Below, in pieces: positions 1-7,334 of a stretch of 24,839 nt of DNA (the stretch's first letter is position 1; every line of letters begins with the position of its first letter). The stretch is from an uncultured Muribaculaceae bacterium. Its GTDB lineage: Bacteria; Bacteroidota; Bacteroidia; Bacteroidales; Muribaculaceae. The DNA lies in NCBI GenBank assembly GCA_948788915.1, contig CAQFOZ010000032.1:1-24839 (forward strand), given 5' to 3'. The translations under genes and the position numbers were made by a program. Below the pieces are notes generated by a model. That model was not told the DNA's origin. It made no database searches and saw only the letters and a list, made by a program, of their open reading frames with translations.

Positions 1-885
1 GACAGTCCTGTCAATAATGTCCAGCAAAGACTTACCCTCCTCTGACAACGGCTGAAGCAATTCCAGATTACGGATTGTGAATTTATCAAGACGTACGAAT
101 CTGTCACCGTCAATTCGTGACAGGGAAGTGATATGTCCGATATTTGTATGCTGCGTAATATCAAGATAATAAAGCAAGCTTCCGGCCGCTATTACCGCAT
201 CACGCATTCCATCAACGCCAAAACCTTTAAGCGATGCTGTACCGAAATGTCCGTTAAGACGTTCTGTAGCCGCATCATCAGTATACACCCAGTCCTCCAG
301 TTCAAACACACAACAGCGATGGGAAATATTATCCTCGCAAAACTGGCGTGTACCATGCATTCTGAGGAGTTCCTTTGGAGCAATATTAGTGATCAGTTTG
401 TCAATATAAGCTACATCTCCCTGAGCGCATAAAAACTCTCCGGTAGAAAGATCCAAAAACGCGACACCAACAGAAGTCTTGTTTACATGTATACCCGCAA
501 GGAAGTTATTCTCCTTAGGTGGAAGAGAATTGTCATTCAGGTTCACACCGGGTGTGATAAGTTCTGTGATCCCACGCTTCACAAGTTTCTTGGTAAGCTT
601 TGGATCCTCAAGCTGTTCACAAATGGCCACACGTTTGCCGGCACGAACAAGTTTCGGCAGATATGTATCAAGCGCATGGTGAGGGAAACCGGCAAGTTCC
701 ACATACGCGGCCTTACCGTTAGCGCGACGCGTCAGTGTAATACCTAATATCTCGCTTGCCGTAATGGCATCATCGGAAAATGTCTCATAAAAGTCGCCAA
801 CCCGAAATAACAATACAGCATCGGGATGTTTCTTTTTCATCGCCACATACTGGCTCATCAAAGGTGTTTCAGCTATCTTTGTCAT
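1..885 (-). CDS. mutS: DNA mismatch repair protein MutS (N-terminal 295 residues, cut by window edge)
   Basis: MutS binds mismatches and small loops in DNA as a dimer and starts methyl-independent or strand-directed repair in the cytoplasm. I translated this frame by hand from ATG at 885-883; it stays open to base 1, giving 295 of the usual roughly 870 residues. The mismatch-reading motif GDFYETF is at residues 30-36, with the Phe32-x-Glu34 pair that stacks on the mispaired base. It is followed by the conserved GFPHHALDTYLPKLVRAG stretch (67-84) and the ICEQLEDP segment (88-95). Domain II follows, and the core lever domain begins near RFVRLDKFTIRNLELL. The ATPase domain lies outside the window. 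The stop of mgtE is 25 bases upstream in transcription order, so mutS is probably the third gene of a kinase-mgtE-mutS run. No real Shine-Dalgarno is seen, only A-rich sequence. Confidence 0.96.
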   Translation of the reverse strand, partial: MTKIAETPLMSQYVAMKKKHPDAVLLFRVGDFYETFSDDAITASEILGITLTRRANGKAAYVELAGFPHHALDTYLPKLVRAGKRVAICEQLEDPKLTKKLVKRGITELITPGVNLNDNSLPPKENNFLAGIHVNKTSVGVAFLDLSTGEFLCAQGDVAYIDKLITNIAPKELLRMHGTRQFCEDNISHRCCVFELEDWVYTDDAATERLNGHFGTASLKGFGVDGMRDAVIAAGSLLYYLDITQHTNIGHITSLSRIDGDRFVRLDKFTIRNLELLQPLSEEGKSLLDIIDRTV

Positions 886-910
886 CTTCAATTCTAATTT
901 TTACGGACGA

Positions 911-2272
911 TCATTGAAATATCTTCATCATCCACACGGCCATGCCAAAATATATAAGCAAGCCTACCACATCATTTATTATCTGAATGAATGGTCCTGT
1001 GGCTGTTGCAGGGTTTATATTAAGCTTCTCAAGAGTAAGCGGAACGAGCGTTCCGAAGACCGTAGCAAATATCACCACACAGAAAAGGGAACCCGCAACA
1101 GTAAACACCAGCGTATAATCCTGATTTTCCGTAAGCAGCACATAAAAGAACATGAGGGCGGAAATTACCACAGCATTGATTAGAGCAATACCGATACTTT
1201 TCCAAATCTGGCTCCAGAAATGTCCCAGATCAAGACGTCCGTTAGCGAGACCCTGTACGACTATGGCCGATGCCTGCACTCCCACATTACCTCCGGTTCC
1301 ACCAATAAGAGGCACGAAATAAGCTAAAGCTGTAAGCGTAGCCAGCTGAGCTTCAAAACCATTAAGAATAATCGAAGACAATATTCCTCCCGCAACACCT
1401 ATCAGCAACCAGGGCAGACGGGACTTTGTCTGTGCCAATACCGAATCATCCGCATCAACATCGGAGGATATACCGGAAGCGAGCTGGAAATCACGCTCAC
1501 TCTGCTCACGCACCTGATCCATCACGTCGTCAACCGTAATCTGACCCACAAGTCGCCCGATACTGTCCACAACAGGCATTGCCACAAGGTCATATTTCTC
1601 AAAGTCTATAGCCACGTCCTCGATGGGCATATCTACCTTGACATACACCGGGTCCGATTCCATAACATGCTTTATCTTGGATGTATGAGGATGCGTAATC
1701 ATTTTTTTCAAAGGAAGTACACCTTTAAGACGACCCTCGTCATCCACTACATAAACATAATAGATATCGTCGAGTTTCTCCGCTTGATGGCGCATTTCCT
1801 TGATACAATCAGGCATTGAAAGATTTTCGTTGACCTGAATGAACTCCATACCCATGAGTCCACCGGCAGTATCTTCGTCATACTGGAGAAGATCCACAAT
1901 ATCACCGGCCTGCTCCACATCTCCGATATTCTGGATAACCTCTTCCCGATCCTCCTCATCAAGTTCCTGGATAAGGTCTACGGCATCATCGGTATCAAGC
2001 AGGTCTATGAAATGTCCGATCTGCTCGGGATCCATGCCTTCAAGAAGCTTTTTACGGTCTTCCTCATCCAACTCCATGAGGACATCCGCTTTTTTCTCCT
2101 TGTCATCAATTAAATTGAAGACCCATTCTGTCTCTTTCAGAGTAAGATCCTGGAACAGTTCGGCAATATCAGCCGGGTGAAGATCCGAGAAAATCTCCTT
2201 TACCTCTACATCGTTGCCGGTCTCAATCAGACCGTGCAGTTTTTCTATATCTTTATCTGTTAGATCTTTCAC
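911..2272 (-). CDS. mgtE: MgtE family magnesium transporter
   Basis: Inner-membrane Mg2+ channel gated by cytoplasmic Mg2+. The 453 residues match the family's usual length. The acidic N domain (about 1-130) is a helical superhelix rich in Glu/Asp, followed by the DEDTAGGLM motif (132-140). Two CBS domains span about 141-265 (YVVDDEGRLKGVLPL and VVDSIGRLVGQITVDDV). The five-helix pore domain spans about 285-453 and carries the family signatures PLIGGTGGNVGVQAS (321-335) and NPATATGPF (420-428). The pore metal-site Asp lies in NDVVGLL (433-439). The start codon is GTG at 2272-2270; in this frame a TAA lies 15 bases upstream and no ATG intervenes, so GTG is the only plausible N-terminal start. 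It sits 35 bases after the nucleoside kinase stop and 25 bases before mutS. There is no sign of an Mg2+-sensing leader in the short upstream gap. Confidence 0.96.
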   Translation of the reverse strand: MKDLTDKDIEKLHGLIETGNDVEVKEIFSDLHPADIAELFQDLTLKETEWVFNLIDDKEKKADVLMELDEEDRKKLLEGMDPEQIGHFIDLLDTDDAVDLIQELDEEDREEVIQNIGDVEQAGDIVDLLQYDEDTAGGLMGMEFIQVNENLSMPDCIKEMRHQAEKLDDIYYVYVVDDEGRLKGVLPLKKMITHPHTSKIKHVMESDPVYVKVDMPIEDVAIDFEKYDLVAMPVVDSIGRLVGQITVDDVMDQVREQSERDFQLASGISSDVDADDSVLAQTKSRLPWLLIGVAGGILSSIILNGFEAQLATLTALAYFVPLIGGTGGNVGVQASAIVVQGLANGRLDLGHFWSQIWKSIGIALINAVVISALMFFYVLLTENQDYTLVFTVAGSLFCVVIFATVFGTLVPLTLEKLNINPATATGPFIQIINDVVGLLIYFGMAVWMMKIFQ

Positions 2273-2307
2273 TACTGTTGAAATTTAAATTTGTCATCTG
2301 CCGGCAA

Positions 2308-3990
2308 TCAATAATGAAATGATGAGCCTCCGAGAAACTCTCTGAGAAGAGATGTGGTTGGTATCTGATCGGCAGGGATACTTTTAAAATATTCAAGAAA
2401 ACGAAGAAGTCTGTTTGCCTCGGCATACTGTTCTATCCCATGCGGGACATTACGCAGCAGAGGCTCCGCATACTCTTTCATTACTCCCAATTCGAATATC
2501 AACGAAGAATTAAATGTTGCATCCGCATATTCTCCATATGGAAATATCCATTTTTCCTCGCCCCTGCGCACACTCGGCCACCTGCGGATTGTCTCCTGTG
2601 CAGATATGTGTCTGTATTTATGATCCCGCACTATACGCCGCAGCAATCTGTTGTCGGATGTAGAGATCCAGTTGTGATCGTCAAGCCTAAGAGTAGTCAA
2701 TGCCGAAACATATATCTTAAAAAGATTATTCTCGGAAATTTCACATGTGAGTTCAGGATTCAAACCATGAATACCCTCTATGATAAGGACATCATCTTTA
2801 TCCAAGCTCAGCGGCCTGTACTGCTCCACTCTTTTTCCAAGTTCAAAACTATATGTCGGCAGATTAATTGTCTCCCCGGCAAGAAGACGCTGCAGATCCG
2901 AATTGAATCTCTCAAGGTCAAGCGCATACAGACTTTCAAAGTCATAATCACCGGTATGATCCCTCGGTGTTTTATCCCGGTCAATGAAATAATCATCGAG
3001 AGATATAAGTTTCGGTTTTATCAGATTCGTCATCAATTGAATTGCCAGACGCTTGCACGTCGTGGTTTTTCCTGATGAAGACGGACCTGCAATCATCACG
3101 ATACCCGCCTCTCCATTACGGCGACGCGCAGCGATCTCATCCGAAATTGAACCAATAAGTTTCCCGTGCAGAGCTTCAGCAACATTAATAAGATCTGATG
3201 TTCTTTTACTCTCAACCGCACGGTTAAGATCACCTACATTAGAGACACCAACAATTCTATTGAATTTTAGATGCGTGGTGAATGCATGATACATCTTATC
3301 CTGAACTATAGGAGACATTGACATTTCGGGATTCTCCGGATCACGTCCAAGCAACAGAAAACCACTTTTATATTTTTTAAGATCGAAAACCGGCACATAT
3401 CCTGTAGACGGAGCCAAAGGGCCGTAATAGGAATCGAATGTATCTTCAAGCTTATAATAAGTAGTGTAAAGATGGTTAACTGTTGAAAGCAACGTCACCT
3501 TGTCAGAAAGGCCTTCCTTTTTGAAGAGTTCTATCACATCATCTGTCGGTTCCTCAATCCGCACAATCGGCAGATCCTTCTCTATGACGTCACGCATCAC
3601 TTTTCCGATACATTTTATGTCATCTTCGGATATTTCCACAGCTTCGAGTTCCGGATTAAGAATTCTGCAATAATACCCTTTTGAAATAGAAAGTTCTATC
3701 TTTAGCCTGTAACAAGGGTATATTTTCCTGACAGCATGAAAAAGAACCATGCACAACGTACGTATATATGCCTCCCTTCCGAAACGTGATATATCTGACA
3801 AGAACTCTATCTGCTTGGGAGAATATATTTGATATGACAACGGCTCTATTTTATTGTTCACCAATGCACAAATTGGTCTAAAAGACAAATTCGTCTGCAA
3901 ACCGGCACACACTTCGGAAAGCGATGTTCCACCGGGAATTTCAAAGAAATTGGAGAGATTCTTATTATAAATCCTGATTGTCGAGTCCAT
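2308..3990 (-). CDS. Uridine kinase-like nucleoside kinase with N-terminal TGS/ThrRS-like domain
   Basis: A 560-residue protein whose C-terminal half is a phosphoribulokinase/uridine kinase P-loop domain. The Walker A motif is GPSSSGKTT (302-310). It is followed by SLDDYFIDRD and the HTGDYDFESLYALDLERF segment expected to hold nucleoside-binding acidic residues, and by the Walker-B-like DDVLIIEGIHGLNPEL. The N-terminal about 70 residues resemble a TGS (ubiquitin-like) fold. The next about 170 residues resemble the editing region of threonyl-tRNA synthetase, including FDLKKYKSGFLLLGRDP (202-218). This fused arrangement is common in Bacteroidetes and Clostridia and is usually annotated as nucleoside kinase or uridine kinase; its true substrate has not been settled as far as I know. 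The expected reaction is ATP-dependent phosphorylation of uridine or cytidine in the salvage pathway. It is the first gene of the minus-strand run and is divergent from the tRNA-Glu/rpsT unit. Confidence 0.88.
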   Translation of the reverse strand: MDSTIRIYNKNLSNFFEIPGGTSLSEVCAGLQTNLSFRPICALVNNKIEPLSYQIYSPKQIEFLSDISRFGREAYIRTLCMVLFHAVRKIYPCYRLKIELSISKGYYCRILNPELEAVEISEDDIKCIGKVMRDVIEKDLPIVRIEEPTDDVIELFKKEGLSDKVTLLSTVNHLYTTYYKLEDTFDSYYGPLAPSTGYVPVFDLKKYKSGFLLLGRDPENPEMSMSPIVQDKMYHAFTTHLKFNRIVGVSNVGDLNRAVESKRTSDLINVAEALHGKLIGSISDEIAARRRNGEAGIVMIAGPSSSGKTTTCKRLAIQLMTNLIKPKLISLDDYFIDRDKTPRDHTGDYDFESLYALDLERFNSDLQRLLAGETINLPTYSFELGKRVEQYRPLSLDKDDVLIIEGIHGLNPELTCEISENNLFKIYVSALTTLRLDDHNWISTSDNRLLRRIVRDHKYRHISAQETIRRWPSVRRGEEKWIFPYGEYADATFNSSLIFELGVMKEYAEPLLRNVPHGIEQYAEANRLLRFLEYFKSIPADQIPTTSLLREFLGGSSFHY

Positions 3991-4017
3991 ATATTAGTTT
4001 TGCGCATAGTTTCTAAG

Positions 4018-4025
4018 CAAATTTA
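4018..4025 (-). promoter_or_regulatory. Weak candidate -7 box for the kinase-mgtE-mutS run
   Basis: Read on the minus strand the bases are TAAATTTG, matching the Bacteroidetes TAnnTTTG -7 consensus, 28 bases upstream of the kinase ATG. I see no TTTG -33 box at the proper 19-21 base spacing on this strand, and the region is AT-rich, so this is only a candidate. It would make the 3991-4080 gap a divergent promoter region with the strong plus-strand promoter beside it. Confidence 0.3.
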
Positions 4026-4044
4026 ATAAATTTATTTGTGAAAT

Positions 4045-4076
4045 TTTGGCTGTATAAAAAAGAATTATTAACTTTG
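4045..4076 (+). promoter_or_regulatory. Bacteroidetes sigma-ABfr promoter for tRNA-Glu/rpsT unit
   Basis: TTTG at 4045-4048, exactly 20 bases, then TAACTTTG at 4069-4076. This is a full match to the Bacteroidetes housekeeping consensus (TTTG-N19-21-TAnnTTTG). Transcription should start about 4081-4084, about 70 bases before the first tRNA. It is the best promoter match I found in the window and fits a stable-RNA and ribosomal-protein unit that is highly expressed. Confidence 0.85.
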
Positions 4077-4079
4077 CAA

Positions 4080-4146
4080 TCGCAAAATGCGTCAGAATAC
4101 GTTGTTAAGCGTTTTGATGCAGTTGCGAACAAAGCCGGATGGCTTT
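4080..4146 (+). other. Leader hairpins ahead of the first tRNA-Glu
   Basis: Bases 4080-4093 pair with 4116-4128 (six plus six pairs, one G-U, and a small internal loop). Then AAAGCC (4131-4136) pairs with GGCTTT (4141-4146) around a GGAT loop. The first stem begins close to the predicted transcription start. These are likely processing structures for the tRNA precursor. The second, followed by only a short T run, is too weak for me to call a terminator or attenuator. Confidence 0.35.
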
Positions 4147-4153
4147 TAAGGAT

Positions 4154-4225
4154 GGTCCATTCGTCTATCGGTTAGGACGAGAGATTTTCATTCTCTAAAG
4201 AGCAGTTCGACTCTGCTATGGACTA
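4154..4225 (+). tRNA. tRNA-Glu (anticodon UUC), copy 1
   Basis: A 72-base cloverleaf. The acceptor stem GGTCCAT pairs with ATGGACT, the outer pair being G-U. The D arm is GTCT...GGAC. The anticodon stem AGAGA/TCTCT holds loop TTTTCAT with anticodon TTC. The T arm AGCAG/CTGCT has loop TTCGACT, and the discriminator is A. The 3' CCA is not encoded (CTA follows). It is 36 bases upstream of rpsT and should be cut from a transcript that also carries rpsT and the second tRNA. Confidence 0.95.
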
Positions 4226-4261
4226 CTAATATTAACAAGACTAAAAAAAGAAATTTTTACA

Positions 4262-4513
4262 ATGGCAAATCATAAATCGTCATTAAAAAGAATTCGCCAG
4301 GCGGAAAAAAGAAAGATGGAGAACCGTTACTGGGCTAAAACAACACGCAACGCAGTTCGTCGTGTACGTCGTATGACAGACAAAGAGGAAGCAACAGCAG
4401 CTTACAACAAAGTAAGTGCCCTTCTTCAGCGTCTTGGTCGCAAGAACATCATCTCCAAAAATAAGGCCAGCAACCTCTGCAGCTCCCTCGCGAAGTATAT
4501 CAACAAAATTTAA
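4262..4513 (+). CDS. rpsT: Small ribosomal subunit protein bS20
   Basis: An 83-residue basic protein that binds 16S rRNA early in 30S assembly. It opens with MANHKSSLKRIRQAEKRK, the typical bS20 N-terminus. A three-helix Lys/Arg/Ala-rich body follows, with NKASNLCSSLAKYINK near the C-terminus in place of the usual NKAARxKSRL-type ending. It starts 36 bases after one tRNA-Glu and ends 54 bases before an identical copy, with no separate promoter match in either gap. It is therefore probably expressed from the promoter at 4045-4076 as a tRNA-mRNA-tRNA transcript, whose RNA ends would be created by tRNA processing enzymes. Confidence 0.96.
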   Translation: MANHKSSLKRIRQAEKRKMENRYWAKTTRNAVRRVRRMTDKEEATAAYNKVSALLQRLGRKNIISKNKASNLCSSLAKYINKI

Positions 4514-4536
4514 AATAGTAAAATCCCCCGAATGGC

Positions 4537-4560
4537 ATCCTGTGTGCCAGCGGACAGGAT
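4537..4560 (+). other. Short hairpin between rpsT and the second tRNA-Glu
   Basis: ATCCTGT (4537-4543) pairs with ACAGGAT (4554-4560) around a 10-base loop. No T run follows, so it is unlikely to terminate. It may protect the rpsT mRNA 3' end after the downstream tRNA is cut away. Confidence 0.35.
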
Positions 4561-4567
4561 TAATGTC

Positions 4568-4639
4568 GGTCCATTCGTCTATCGGTTAGGACGAGAGATT
4601 TTCATTCTCTAAAGAGCAGTTCGACTCTGCTATGGACTA
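4568..4639 (+). tRNA. tRNA-Glu (anticodon UUC), copy 2
   Basis: Base-for-base identical over 72 bases to the copy at 4154-4225: acceptor GGTCCAT/ATGGACT, anticodon loop TTTTCAT, T loop TTCGACT. CCA is not encoded. It is the last member of the tRNA-rpsT-tRNA unit, with a terminator-like hairpin 24 bases downstream. Confidence 0.95.
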
Positions 4640-4663
4640 CATCCCCAAATCCATCCTATCCCC

Positions 4664-4694
4664 GAGACCGGCAGTCTTTTTGATTGTCGGTCTC
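4664..4694 (+). terminator. Terminator-like hairpin after second tRNA-Glu
   Basis: GAGACCGGCAGTC (4664-4676) pairs with GATTGTCGGTCTC (4682-4694) over 13 positions with two G-U pairs, closing a five-T loop. The sequence after it is only moderately T-rich (AACTCTTT), so this is an imperfect intrinsic terminator. Its place between the stable-RNA unit and the wzi-like gene supports the call. Confidence 0.6.
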
Positions 4695-4810
4695 AACTCT
4701 TTAAAACAACACTCTCTTGTAAATAGCAATTTGAGTTTGAAGATTAAGAAGATTAAAAGGAGCGGTTTATCAGGAGATTTGGAATTTGATTTATATAAAA
4801 ACACTTATCC

Positions 4811-6277
4811 ATGCGTAAACTATTACTGTGCTTTATAGCGCTTTTCCTGTTTCCGGTATTTGCCGGAGCCGAATGGAACGACTCCATACGGTATAAAGGC
4901 GAGGCTGTAGTAGAGATCCCCGCCGGAGGCAACACTCCATTCTGGCTGATGAACGGCAAATATGGCGTTTCCTCTCTCAAAAACAATCACGGATATTTGC
5001 GACTATCCGCCTTTAAGGATATGGACACATCAAAACGTTTCTCATGGGGGGCGGGAGCTGATGTTGTTGTAGGATACGGAATGCAGTCGGTTGCCTATCT
5101 TCAACAATTATATGTGGAAGCCAAATATCGGTGCCTGAACCTTATGATAGGAGCAAAAGAAATGCCCGGATTTCTGTCCAATCCAGAACTCGCAACAGGT
5201 AATATGCTGTATGCCAACAACGCCCATCCTATTCCACAAGTAAAAGCGGGTATATTCGACTATGCTGATTTTGCAAAAGGCTGGGTCGGCATAAAAGGAT
5301 ATATCAGCTATGGCAAATACACCGATAACCGATGGATAAACAATTGGGTTGACAAGAAAACCCAATACACACTCGGCACTTTATATCATTCAAAAGCTCT
5401 GTTTTTACGTGGAGGTAACGCAAAAAAGTTCCCTCTCGAATTTGAAATGGGAATAGAAATGGCCACTCAGTTCGGAGGCACTACATATTATCCCAATGGG
5501 AATATAGTAAAAATGCCCCGCAAGCTAATCAACTGGATAAAGGCTCTGATTCCGTTGAACGGAGGCGAAGACACTCCCGTAGGAGAACAAACTAATGTTG
5601 AAGGCAATTTCATCGGAAGCTGGAATTTTGCCTTATCATGGAAACCTCAGGCAGATTGGAATATAAAGGTCTATTTCGAACATGTGTTTGAAGATCATTC
5701 GATGCTATGGTTTGATTATCCCTGGAAAGACGGACTTTGGGGTGTGGAGGCAAAGTTACCTCGCAACCCGTTTGTATCAGAAATTGTTTACGAATATCTT
5801 TATTCCAAAGACCAGGCCGGAGCGGTATATTGGGACCATACTCCTGAAATAAATGAACAGGTCAGTGGCCGTGACGGATATTATAACCATTACATCTGCA
5901 ACGGATGGCAAAACTGGGGTATGGGAATAGGCAATCCGCTGTTCATCTCGCCTATTTATAATTCTTCCCACGAGTTGTTTTTTGTCGGTAACAGACTTTG
6001 GGCACATCATCTCGGCATTAAAGGTGAACCATCCAAATATGTAGGCTACAAAGTTCTTGCAACCTATCAAAAAAACTGGGGAACATACCCCAGACCCTTT
6101 CCTGAGGTAAAAAGCAGTTTCAATCTTCTGACAGAACTAAATTTCAAAGTGCCGTCATTACCGGGTTGGCAGGCAGATCTCGCATTCGGTATGGATGCCG
6201 GATCATTGATAGGTCATAATTATGGAGTGCAGGTTAAAATATCCAAAACAGGCTGGTTATTCGGCAAAAAGAAGTAA
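4811..6277 (+). CDS. Capsule assembly Wzi family outer-membrane protein
   Basis: A 488-residue secreted protein with a clear signal peptide (MRKLLLCFIALFLFPVFAGA, cut before EW). The rest is rich in alternating hydrophobic and aromatic strands and Gly, as in an outer-membrane beta-barrel. Features recognised from the Bacteroidetes Wzi-like family include GGNTPFWLMNGKYG near the N-terminus, a repeated YGKY/WIN..VDKK segment, and a C-terminal strand ending NYGVQVKISKTGWLFGKKK. E. coli Wzi is a surface lectin that holds capsular polysaccharide; the same role here is an inference, and no capsule biosynthesis genes lie beside it. The lipoprotein gene follows within a few bases, so the two are probably co-transcribed. 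A signal-peptidase cut fits better than a lipoprotein because no lipobox Cys is present. Confidence 0.82.
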   Translation: MRKLLLCFIALFLFPVFAGAEWNDSIRYKGEAVVEIPAGGNTPFWLMNGKYGVSSLKNNHGYLRLSAFKDMDTSKRFSWGAGADVVVGYGMQSVAYLQQLYVEAKYRCLNLMIGAKEMPGFLSNPELATGNMLYANNAHPIPQVKAGIFDYADFAKGWVGIKGYISYGKYTDNRWINNWVDKKTQYTLGTLYHSKALFLRGGNAKKFPLEFEMGIEMATQFGGTTYYPNGNIVKMPRKLINWIKALIPLNGGEDTPVGEQTNVEGNFIGSWNFALSWKPQADWNIKVYFEHVFEDHSMLWFDYPWKDGLWGVEAKLPRNPFVSEIVYEYLYSKDQAGAVYWDHTPEINEQVSGRDGYYNHYICNGWQNWGMGIGNPLFISPIYNSSHELFFVGNRLWAHHLGIKGEPSKYVGYKVLATYQKNWGTYPRPFPEVKSSFNLLTELNFKVPSLPGWQADLAFGMDAGSLIGHNYGVQVKISKTGWLFGKKK

Positions 6278-6283
6278 TTGACT

Positions 6284-6712
6284 ATGAAAATTATTAAAGG
6301 AAACATATTTATCTGTCTGATTTCAGCATTGGTTGTCTTGTGCGTCTTATCCGGCTGTAGGAAAGTATCACACAACGGCAAACTTGACGGTCAATGGCAG
6401 ATAATGAAAATTGAAAATCTTGAAACCTCGGAAGAGATTGTTCCGGAGAAACGAATGTATATATGCTTTAACCTTCATGTCGTGCAGTTGACATCAGTAG
6501 GATTCGGCAATGCAAGCGGAAATATGCAATATGACAAAAAAGCCGGGATATTAAACTGGGATTTCCCTTATATTACCGACGAATCCGGTATGAACCGTTT
6601 GAACAAATGGGGCATCTATACAAATCCTGTCAGACTTGAAGTACTGAAAGTCAATAACAGAGCTTTGATTCTAAAAACACCAGAAACTGTTATAACCTGC
6701 AGACGGTTCTGA
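6284..6712 (+). CDS. Small lipocalin-like lipoprotein (possibly DUF4847)
   Basis: Predicted 142-residue lipoprotein. I start it at ATG 6284; the frame can be extended to a TTG at 6278, but the ATG gives a clean MKIIKGN n-region. The lipobox LSGC puts the acylated Cys at residue 25. Residues after the Cys are basic (RKVSHNGK) with no acidic export tag, so it probably stays on the periplasmic side. The mature part begins with LDGQWQIMKIE, the first strand typical of lipocalin-like DUF families in Bacteroidetes, and continues as about eight short strands with a WDFPYI motif. The function is unknown. It begins 6 bases after the wzi-like stop, and its TGA overlaps the rnhB ATG (TGATG), so translation is probably coupled. 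Confidence 0.7.
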   Translation: MKIIKGNIFICLISALVVLCVLSGCRKVSHNGKLDGQWQIMKIENLETSEEIVPEKRMYICFNLHVVQLTSVGFGNASGNMQYDKKAGILNWDFPYITDESGMNRLNKWGIYTNPVRLEVLKVNNRALILKTPETVITCRRF

Positions 6713-7311
6713 TGCTTAAGCCGTTCATGATACCCGGCATACAGGAGGCCGGATGCGATGAGGCCGGACGTGGATGTCTTTGCGGTCCGGTAAGTTGTGC
6801 GGCTGTCATTCTCCCTCCAGAATTCGTATGCGAAGATCTTAACGATTCCAAGCAACTGAGCGAACACAAACGAAGTGAGCTGCGCAAGATCATTGAACGT
6901 GAAGCCATAGCGTGGAGTGTGGTAATGGTCGGTCCGGAAGAGATTGACAGAATAAATATCCTCCAGGCTTCGATAGAGGGTATGCAACGCGCGTTAAATA
7001 ATCTCAAAACGAGACCTGAACACATACTGGTAGACGGAAATAAATTCAAACCATATCTCGACCCGGTAAAAAATATGCAGATTCCGCACACCACTGTGGT
7101 AAAAGGTGATGCAACATATATGTCCATTGCCGCAGCCTCAATTCTTGCGAAAACACATCGCGACGAATTAATGAAACAATACGCGACCCAATATCCGGGA
7201 TACGGATGGGAGCAGAATATGGGGTACCCAACCAAAAAGCACAGAGAAGCAATCAGACAGTTAGGCGCGACACCAATACATAGAAAAACCTTCCGTCTTA
7301 TAAACTGTTAA
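6712..7311 (+). CDS. rnhB: Ribonuclease HII
   Basis: Cuts RNA in RNA-DNA hybrids and removes single ribonucleotides misinserted in DNA, in the cytoplasm. The 199 residues match the family. Motifs: GCDEAGRGCLCGPV (14-27) with catalytic Asp16 and Glu17, NDSKQLS (44-50), ILVDGN with Asp108, and KGDATYMSIAAASILAKTHRD (131-151) with Asp151. Together these give the complete DEDD metal site. The YPGYGWEQNMGYPT...H segment near the end is the usual substrate-recognition region. The start ATG overlaps the stop of the upstream lipoprotein gene (TGATG), and the TatD-family gene follows after 23 bases. Confidence 0.97.
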   Translation: MLKPFMIPGIQEAGCDEAGRGCLCGPVSCAAVILPPEFVCEDLNDSKQLSEHKRSELRKIIEREAIAWSVVMVGPEEIDRINILQASIEGMQRALNNLKTRPEHILVDGNKFKPYLDPVKNMQIPHTTVVKGDATYMSIAAASILAKTHRDELMKQYATQYPGYGWEQNMGYPTKKHREAIRQLGATPIHRKTFRLINC

Positions 7312-7334
7312 AGTCTAAACAGTTCTACATATTA

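Noticed and set aside
133..747. Small plus-strand open frames opposite mutS
   Set aside because: They are antisense to a complete MutS N-terminal frame with its conserved motifs; no supporting protein features.
2440..3075. 211-codon plus-strand open frame opposite the nucleoside kinase
   Set aside because: It lies entirely within the antisense of the P-loop kinase domain and shows no recognisable protein pattern.
3991..4153. CRISPR or riboswitch in the divergent gap
   Set aside because: No repeats with spacers and no known riboswitch core were seen; the content is explained by promoters and a tRNA leader.
6690..7235. 181-codon minus-strand open frame opposite rnhB
   Set aside because: RNase HII on the plus strand has all catalytic motifs; the antisense frame is a codon-bias shadow.
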